Shown: one piece after another, positions 31,276 to 31,288 of the stretch
Numbering within the stretch: the stretch's first letter is position 1
Layout: each line of letters opens with the position of its first letter
Source: an uncultured Marvinbryantia sp.
GTDB taxonomy: Bacteria > Bacillota > Clostridia > Lachnospirales > Lachnospiraceae
DNA length: 31,288 nt
NCBI GenBank assembly: GCA_934408725.1
Contig: CAKRVB010000032.1
Location: forward strand, 1-31,288
Reading direction: 5' to 3'
Program-made: the position numbers and the translations under genes
The notes under the pieces: model-generated
Databases searched by the model: none
What the model was told of the DNA's origin: nothing
Seen by the model: the letters and a program-made list of their open reading frames with translations, nothing else

Positions 31276-31288
31276 AAGAAACACAAAG

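Noticed and set aside
31251..31288. Start of a T-box leader at the window end
   Set aside because: Only 38 bases are visible and no T-box consensus (GGGTGGNACCGCG) can be present in such a short stretch, so the call cannot be supported.

Overview
The window looks like a chromosomal segment of a Gram-positive gut anaerobe of the class Clostridia, most likely family Lachnospiraceae; the genus cannot be fixed from the sequence alone. The reasons are the strong AAGGAGG-type ribosome sites, the TTGACA/TATAAT promoters with 17-base spacers, short hairpin-plus-U terminators, moderate-to-low GC, and typical gene sets: a split Na+-pumping oxaloacetate decarboxylase, the flavoprotein-cmk-ispH-rpsA cluster and the GGGtGRT gene pair. 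No tRNA, rRNA, CRISPR array, insertion sequence or phage gene was found.

Layout. 1-1467: end of a decarboxylase beta subunit and a biotin-free carboxyltransferase subunit. 1531-5394: an operon of an HI0933-type flavoprotein, cmk, ispH and rpsA, with ispH and rpsA overlapping by 20 bases. 5522-6583 (minus): an RNase H-fold exonuclease. 6815-8537: NifU/IscU-like scaffold plus GGGtGRT protein, with codon use that suggests high expression. 8612-9941 (minus): a Uma2 nuclease and an HEXXH metallopeptidase-like protein with a Tudor-like tail. 10168-12910: a 31-residue ORF, a Gfo/Idh/MocA oxidoreductase and a MATE transporter. 13038-15467: a PAS-REC-GGDEF-EAL protein with a degenerate GGDEF. 15515-18467: TPP riboswitch, thiamine-binding protein and a ThiXYZ-like ABC importer. 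18555-20888 (minus): a polar amino acid ABC importer. 21115-21861: a secreted triple-SH3 protein. 22029-24806: truA and a HelD-type helicase. 24909-31111: response regulator, histidine kinase, lipoprotein and a 1182-residue secreted protein made of two complete arylsulfate sulfotransferase modules. The window closes with terminators and a strong promoter for a gene outside it.

The most distinctive unit is the last cassette: two-component system, lipoprotein and tandem arylsulfotransferase, all on one strand with gaps of 57 bases or less and no terminator between them. Each half of the enzyme carries its own set of the histidines and arginine expected at the active site of the family, which suggests two active sites in one exported chain. 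Other notable points are a CTT-TGA junction where a +1 slip would fuse IspH to ribosomal protein S1 (a fusion that exists naturally in other Clostridia), the function-unknown GGGtGRT pair with a palindrome at its predicted transcription start, and the riboswitch-controlled thiamine precursor operon led by a small thiamine-binding protein.
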